Origin: Silurus meridionalis | Lineage: Eukaryota > Chordata > Actinopteri > Siluriformes > Siluridae | Length of the DNA: 64,000 nt | Direction of reading: 5' to 3' | NCBI RefSeq assembly: GCF_014805685.1 | Contig: NC_060906.1 | Location: 5,853,998-5,917,997, forward strand | Position numbers and translations under genes: made by a program | The notes under the pieces: model-generated | The model's input: only the letters and a program-made list of their open reading frames with translations | Told to the model about the DNA's origin: nothing | Database searches by the model: none | In this document: one piece after another, positions 57,440-64,000 of the stretch | Layout: each line of letters starts with the position of its first letter | How positions within the stretch are numbered: the first letter of the stretch is position 1

Positions 57440-57670
57440 AATTTCCCCCTAGTGTTAAATTTTGCTAACACAAATCAGAGTTAATGTTAATTTTAGAGTA
57501 ACTCTATTCAGTGTTGAGCAGTGTTACATTTTTACTCCACACAGAGTTTATTTTACTCTGAACATTCAACACTGTCAAGAGTCATTTTATCACCAATTCT
57601 GAGTGGAACCAAATACACTCGGGTCCAGTGTTACATTTAACTCAGAGTTATTTTAACACTGCAAAATTGA
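57440..57670. repeat. Dispersed repeat rich in AACACT and ACTCTGA words
   Basis: Alternating words such as TAACACAAATCAGAGTTAA, AGTGTTACATTT, ACTCTGA and AACACTG appear in both orientations. This is typical of a small fold-back-type fish repeat. No gene is present. Confidence 0.35.
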
Positions 57671-57795
57671 CTGTGAACCCTTTTCTCCTTAAACACTTTT
57701 TCCCCTCAATTTTTTTTCGATAGATGGCTGGATCGAAAATAGATAAATATATTAGATTTTTAAAGACATTTGAGAATAAATAAAAATCTGAAATT

Positions 57796-58410
57796 CGGCG
57801 ATTTTTGTAGTAGTAAAATGCCATCTGGTGGTAACATGAGACATTGCAGTAGCATTAATTTGCAGCAGCACATTTTATTTAATTTAATAAATTATTTGTT
57901 TATGAAGAAAAATAAGTATAGAATCTATATAAATCAACTTGTCTCCGGGGAGGGTATTTTTGCTATGTTTCCACACGGATGGTTTTACTTGTCGGACCTG
58001 CGCTTCATGGCAGATTTTAGTGCTAATTTGAGACTTGCCGCATCAGAAAAATCAAATGTTTAGTGTTTATTTTTTAAATATCCGACTAAAGAAAGAACGT
58101 TGTGAATACATTTGTGTTGCGTTTAAAGTTTTAATTTCGCTCTTTTTATATTTATGTTTAATAAAATTAGATGAGTTCTCAGTGAATCATGAATAATTAA
58201 GCAAATAAAATTAAAAATCAATGAAATCATTGTTATTATGATTTTTTATTTCTATTATGATTTGTCAAACGAGCAAATGAATATTAAATTAAATAAAACA
58301 GTAACAGGTAATTTAATAAATATTTGTGTTTGTTTTATTTATTTATTTTTATTTTGTTTTTAATTGAAAGTAATTAAAAGTGTGTGATTCTTTGGTTTAT
58401 CCTTTCGTTT
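57796..58410 (+). repeat. AT-rich repeat family copy 1 (plus)
   Basis: This copy begins near GGCGATTTTTGTAGTAG, holds CCATCTGGTGGTAAC, the conserved block GTTTCCACACGGATGG with TTTACTTGTCGGACCTGCGC, and later TTTTAATTTCGCTC and GTGTGATTCTTTGGTTTATC. Copies 2 and 3 on the opposite strand share these blocks in the same order. The frame through the conserved block reads FYLSDLRFMADFS, but stops appear elsewhere, so I treat it as non-coding. Confidence 0.7.
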
Positions 58411-58899
58411 TCATATTTATATATTCTTAATAAATATGAATGACTTCTCAGTAAATCATAAATAATGTTTATATATTGATGCCTATAATTTATAGTTACT
58501 GTATATGTTGAATTGGTTGTTCTCTGATATATAAGTAGTTACTGATACATTGATTGATGATTACATTTAATAAATACATTCGATTTATCAGAAACTTCTT
58601 TATTTTGGTCAATTTTATATATTTTTTAATTATTCAATAATTTTATGAGATTACTATAATATATTTTATTATATACTTTATTATTATTTAAAAGTAATTA
58701 CACTTACTTTTATATTAAAATTAATATATATATTTAGTATTTTATTTATTTATGTTTATTATTTGACGTATAAAAATAGCCTTAATAATAGATATTGTTA
58801 AATATTTTTTTAGATGAATGTAACTTCAATGCAACACATTTATTCACGACGTGTTTAAATGTACCACGGTACCACGTGAATGTGAGTGTGTGTACAACA

Positions 58900-58901
58900 C
58901 G

Positions 58902-58953
<52 letters not shown>

Positions 58954-59565
58954 TTAGGATGAACCAAAGAATCACACTTTTAATTACTTTCACTTAAAAA
59001 AACAAAAAAAAAGCAATTAATAGAAAAAAAAAAAAAAGACAAAGGAATATTTTTTAACACGTTTCATAGAATTCAATCTTGTACAGATATTTAAATAGGA
59101 ACAAAATCTATGTAGTAATTTATCTAGTATATATATTATTGTCAATAAGTATAAATAGGATAGCTAATAAATAGAATATAGAATATATAATAGAAACAAT
59201 GATTTCATTAATTGTTTTTTTTTTATTATTTGCTTAATTATTCACTGCGAACTCGACCAATTTTTTATTAGACAGATATAAAAAGGGCGAAATTAAAACT
59301 TTAAATGCAACACAAATTTATTCACGACGTCCTTTATTTAGTCGGATATTTAAAAATAAATCCACAGTAAAATAAAACTAAATATTTGTTTTACTGATGC
59401 GCCAAGTCTCAAATCAAAACTAAAATTTGCCATGAAGCGCAGGTCCGACAAGTAAAAACCGTCCGTGTGGAAACAGAGCAAAATGCCAAAAGTACCGCTC
59501 GACGATAAGTTGCAATGCCTTATATCACCACTAGATGGTAGCATTTTACTAATACAAAAAAAAGT
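58900..59565 (-). repeat. AT-rich repeat family copy 2 (minus), with CA run
   Basis: Inverse of copy 1: GATGAACCAAAGAATCACAC near 58960, GGGCGAAATTAAAAC near 59286, GCGCAGGTCCGACAAGTAAA near 59437 and CCACTAGATGGTAGC near 59529. A CG/CA microsatellite at 58897-58950 marks one edge, and short GATA runs (59572-59605) the other. Confidence 0.7.
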
Positions 59566-59929
59566 TTTAGATAGATAGATAGAGAGATAGAGAGATAGAG
59601 AGATAGAAAATGTAGATTCAGGTAATGGTTATAATAAAATGGTATTAAAAATAAAGCAAATGAATTTATTTAAAAAAGGTATTTATTATTAGATTATTAA
59701 TAATTTACTAAGAATTTGTCTGTTTATTAAAATAAATATAACAAAAAGGGTGAAATTAAAACCTTCAGAGATCCATATTATTATGGATATTATTTATTTA
59801 TGTTCAATATTTGACGTATAAAAATAGATGCTAATAAAACCATGCCAAATATTTTTAGATGATATTTGATTAATTATTTATGATTTTACTGATTTTTATT
59901 AAAAATATAAATAAATATAAAAAACGAAA

Positions 59930-60650
59930 TAAAAACGTGTGTGTGTACAAACACACACACCCACACCCACACCCAATTCAGGATAAACCAAAGAATCACA
60001 CACTTTTAATTACTTTCACTTAAAATATAAAAAAAAATTATATAAAACATAAAGACAAAGGATTTATTATTGAATTCAAAAATATTTATTGAATTACTTG
60101 TTACTGTTGGTTTCTTTATGTATATAATTTTCCAGATTAAGCATTGTATAACTTCATATAAAATTTAAATACCATTGTTTCATTTGATATATATATGTCA
60201 AATCAAAATAAATATTTTCCATTTTTTGTAATTTTCTGTTTTGTAAAATGTAACCATCCTTAGAAATAAAAATAAAAAAAATTTATCTAGTATCTAATAA
60301 TGTTATACATAGATAAAAATAGGATAGTTATTATAAAATAGTTAAAATAAAATATAGAATATATAATAGAAACAAGGATTTCATTAATTTTTATTTTATA
60401 TGCTTAATTATTCATGATTTGCTGAGATCCATTTTTATTAAACATAAATAGAAAAAGGGCGAAATTAAAACTTTTAACGCAACACAAGTTTATTCATGAT
60501 GTCCTTTCTTTAATCGAATATTTAAAAAAATAAATCCACAGAAAAATAAACACTAAAATGTTTGTTTTTACTGATGCGCCAAGTCTCAAATCAGCACTAA
60601 AATCTTACATAAAGCGCAGGTCCGACAAGTAAAAACCGTCCGTGTGGAAA

Positions 60651-60684
<34 letters not shown>

Positions 60685-60925
60685 CCGTCCGGCGACAAGT
60701 TGATTTATATAGATTCAAACACCACAATTATTTTAAAACATTTATAAGTGTATTTTAAAAGGTTTATTACATTATATTAACGAAAAATATATTCATTTTT
60801 GTTTATAAATTTATTATTTATTTTAATTAAATAAAATGTGCTGCTGGACTTCAATGCTACTGCAATGTCTTATTTAACCACTAGATGGTAGCATTTTATT
60901 ATTACAAAAATCACCGATGTTCAGT
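59930..60925 (-). repeat. AT-rich repeat family copy 3 (minus)
   Basis: Same orientation and block order as copy 2: GATAAACCAAAGAATCACAC near 59980, GGGCGAAATTAAAAC near 60457, GCGCAGGTCCGACAAGTAAA near 60616 and CCACTAGATGGTAGC near 60877. A run of about 29 A at 60651-60680 interrupts it. It extends further toward its outer end than copy 2 and matches copy 1 there (GATTTATATAGATTC). Confidence 0.7.
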
Positions 60926-61044
60926 TCATATTTAATTAAAATTACACTTAAAGTGTACAAAAGTTCAAATAAGTTTGCCAAAAAGTTATCTATCAACCGA
61001 TTTAACTTTTATTAATTTATCTATTCATTTAATAGGACTTTTCT

Positions 61045-61055
<11 letters not shown>

Positions 61056-61113
<58 letters not shown>
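61056..61113. repeat. AT dinucleotide microsatellite
   Basis: A run of about 55 alternating A and T bases. The region 60930-61320 around it holds no gene. Confidence 0.9.
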
Positions 61114-61116
<3 letters not shown>

Positions 61117-61320
61117 TTCATAATATTTATATAATTTATTAATAAATCAATTAATCAGTGGTGCTGACATCATTGTATGGAGATCACAAGGTCCATTGTG
61201 ATTTTCCATTTGGTAAGTAGAACAGTTCATTAATATAGATGGGAACAATCCTTAAATTTACAGAACAAAAACTGTTCAATCAGGTGTAGAAGTTGTGTTT
61301 AGAAGCTGTAGAAGTGAAAG

Positions 61321-63203
61321 TGTAGTGGGGCAGTCTAGGTACCGCCCTCGTAAGCGTGACTGTCGGCTGAATGACTGGTGTGACAGCCTATTGGCTGCCG
61401 TTCCAGGCATATTTAAGACGCCGGGTATGCCACCTGAGCGTGCATGATCCAATCGTTGTCGTTTGTGGGCGGGTGCACGCGGCTTTGCGGGAGGTATGTA
61501 CCTAGCTGTTTGTGACTCGTAACTTATGCTTCAATTATATTGCAGTCTGTGTATGCGCTGATGGAAAACCTGCATATTTGCAGCTCGTTGCTTTTGGATA
61601 AAACTGTGAGTAACTGAACTTGTGTGTTTAACAATCTACTTCTGGGTATGTATATCTAGTCCCTTGAGCATTATTTGGATTGGTGTCTCTGACTGATTTG
61701 TCTTTATTTTTGTCTATTTTAGTGGGGGTAATTGTTCGCGAGCATTTTGTCACTGTGGCCTGCAGGGCAAATAAGTTACTCCCGATACCATATTAAGACT
61801 GCACTGTTTGTTCTGCTGCTATTTTTTGTATTTTATTACTCTGTGACCATTTGTATTGGAATTGTCAGTTTTTGTTTCGTTGCCCCACGCTCATGTTGGT
61901 GGCTTAAAGGACGACGTGGAAGAATACTCAATATCTGGTACCTGGGAAGATTAAGTTTTTGTTCCCTGTTTAAATATATTGATTGGAGTATTTATTGAGA
62001 TCTCTTAGTTTCTTCCTTGATTAATTTGCTGTTTTTGTGATTTGATTTGAACCCTGATTGTTTTTGTTTTCATTCTTTTCCCTTTTGTGTTTGTTCTTTT
62101 TTGAACTCCTTGTTGAGCCATTGTGACTAGGTTCATGAGCTTGTGGTTCCAACCTAGTGGAGCTCCTGCCTATTTGAACCTTTGTGGCCAGTAAATGGTC
62201 CATATTTGTCATTCATGGTTTGAACTTGATCCAATGTAAATTGTTTAACTGTATGTGTGTTCTGATTAATTGGTTTTATACTTTTGTTTGTTTTTTGTTT
62301 ATTTCAGGAGCTGAAGGCCTCCAGTGAGGGAAGCTAGCTGTTTTGACCTTTGTGGTGGTGGTGCTTCTCTCAGAGTGTTTTTGCTGTGACCATTGCATCT
62401 CCCTCACTTAGTGTGTGTGGGTGTTTGTGCGGAGTATACTTGGGTGAGTGTGGTGTCTTAAGATACTCACTGTGCAGCTAGCCACCCTACTGGTAAGCCT
62501 CAGCCTGAAAGTATTTTATTTAAATGGTCACAGAGTAATAAAGTACAAAAAATAGCAGCAGGACAAACAGTGCAGTCTTAATATGGTATCGGGAGTAACT
62601 TATTTGCCCTGCAGTCCACAGTGACCAAATGCTCGCGGACAATTACCCCCACTAAAATAGACAAAAATAAAGACAAATCAGTCAGAGACACCAATCCAAA
62701 TAATGCTCAAGGGACTAGATATACATACCCAGAAGTAGATTGTTAAACACACAAGTTCAGTTACTCGCAGTTTTATCCAAAAGCAACGAGCTGCAAATAT
62801 GCAGGTGTTCCATCAGCGCATACACAGACTGCAATATAATTGAAGCATAAGTTACGAGTCACACCGCAATAAACATTAATCCACTGGAATTAACATACCT
62901 GGAGTGAAAGACAGCCTGTACCCAACAGCAACGTCACGCCAATCCTAAACACAACCTGGCTACAAACTAATATACACACTTAATAGTGCATAAACACTAG
63001 TAGCAGCAGCATTAGCCAAACAGCTAGGTACATACCTCCTGCCGCGTGCACCCGCCCACAAACGACAATGATTGGATCATGCACGCTCAGGTGGCATACC
63101 CGGCGTCTTAAATATGCCTGGAACGGCAGCCAATAGGCTGTCACACCAGTCATTCAGCCGACAGTCACGCTTACGAGGGCGGTACCTAGACTGCCCTACT
63201 ACA
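61321..63203. mobile_element. 1.9-kb foldback element with long LTR-like inverted arms
   Basis: The left arm (61321-61852) starts TGTAGTGGGGCAGTCTAGG. The right arm (62522-63203) is its inverse and ends CTAGACTGCCCTACTACA, so the whole unit starts TG and ends CA. The arms are closely similar, except that the right one has about 150 bp (around 62868-63018) that the left lacks. Each arm holds CCAAT-type boxes and a TATTTAAG box about 90 bp from its outer end, like an LTR promoter. The loop (61853-62521) has no long frame with recognisable features. No convincing target-site duplication is seen. It could be a foldback transposon, two head-on LTRs, or a non-autonomous inverted-repeat retroelement. 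Confidence 0.7.
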
Positions 63204-63810
63204 TAGGCAACCTAGAAATGTTAACCCTAGACCTAAATGTTCAAAATGTCTATATGTCAGAAAGACCATGGTAGATTTACACCACAAATTGTAAACAAAT
63301 ATTAACATTTGACACATATTTGTGTGGGGGGTAAAGCAAGCTGCTTTTAAGACCTTTAACCTGGTTGTGTTGCCAACACAGAAAGATTATTGAGGTTAAT
63401 TTAGGATCAAAGATGTTTTATTATCATTCCATAACACAGAGAATTAAGTTAATATAGAAATTAGACAAAATTAAGAATAGGAATGACCACAATAACACCA
63501 TAAAATATTTAAACTGTATGAAAATAGAAAGGCATCAGAATCCAATTACAGTTTTCATGAGTGTCTTAAATTCTGGTAATCATCTGTGGGGTTACAGAGA
63601 ATTTAGTTCCAGTTCATAAAATAGAGACAAAAACAGAGATTAGAAAGATTAGAATGAACATAAATAAGGTCCAGGTGTGGTAAATAAATATAAGTTAAGT
63701 ATAAAAACTAAATTATTTAATCATTGAATCTGGTTACAATCTGTTTATAACAATAATGATAAATGCTTAATGTAGCACAGCTTTCAGATATGGAACCTTC
63801 AGTGCAAGCT
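63204..63810. other. No gene seen
   Basis: AT-rich non-coding sequence. No tandem repeat or terminus was recognised. Confidence 0.45.
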
Positions 63811-63811
63811 A

Positions 63812-64000
63812 CGGCAGTATAGTTTTTTCAGCGCAACACACATCCTCTCTAAATGTTGGCTTCCTGAGACCTCCAACATTTATGATGTCGCTATACAGCT
63901 CCAGGACCAATGCAGACTGGCAGACAGTTCTGGAGAAGTTGGTTGGGTCTATGCTTGGTACACTAGGACTGCATTTAGACTGCTATGACAACGAGCCTCC
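63812..64000 (+). CDS. Possible partial exon open to the window edge
   Basis: After an acceptor-like TATAGTTTTTTCAG, one plus-strand frame stays open to the last base, about 62 codons: QHTSSLNVGFLRPPTFMMSL, then RTNADWQTVLEKLVGSMLGT, then LGLHLDCYDNEP. The mix of residues looks protein-like, but I do not recognise a family. It may be a chance open frame or part of a mobile element. Confidence 0.22.

Overview
This window is nuclear DNA from a bony fish. It carries exons of a fish-type NLR (FISNA-NACHT-LRR) immune receptor, Tc1-type DNA transposons, DIRS tyrosine-recombinase retrotransposons, Tx1/L1, L2 and RTE-like LINEs, Ty3/gypsy and retroviral remnants, long minisatellites and many short tandem repeats. 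I see no bacterial operon, rRNA or CRISPR. The species cannot be fixed from the sequence; the repeat mix suits an otophysan such as a catfish.

Layout. 1-9.9 kb: a 4.5-kb DIRS element (1523-5998) with inverted terminal repeats and an internal complementary region, then a decayed Ty3/gypsy pol. 9.9-18.3 kb: a tRNA-Ser pseudogene and a minus-strand endogenous-retrovirus pol broken by a second DIRS element (11675-15504) and an L2 LINE (15620-15899). 18.6-20.2 kb: a Tc1 element with TA duplications. 20.7-28.0 kb: an 18-bp minisatellite that received a 118-bp DIRS miniature, a solo LTR and a truncated DIRS copy. 30.0-31.8 kb: a second minisatellite with a unit of about 21 bp. 28.0-51.0 kb: one minus-strand NLR gene model, with large LINE and gypsy insertions in its introns. 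51.4-52.5 kb: an RTE-like LINE that runs into a 100-N assembly gap. 53.1-56.9 kb: gene-like minus-strand remnants with a promoter-like segment, split by a second Tc1 element. 57.8-60.9 kb: three copies of one AT-rich repeat, one inverted. 61.3-63.2 kb: a 1.9-kb foldback element. An open frame reaches the right edge.

How the parts fit. The only clear host protein gene is the NLR. Its proposed order on the minus strand is a 53-nt start exon (50997-50945), two 117-bp exons, a 1815-bp FISNA-NACHT exon, a 195-bp variant LRR exon, and five 174-bp LRR exons. Every junction is phase 2, so exons can be gained or lost without breaking the frame; a recent 1.58-kb tandem duplication has in fact doubled one LRR exon. 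No terminal exon or stop was established. Nearly all other coding signal is decayed mobile DNA, and its nesting gives a relative insertion order.
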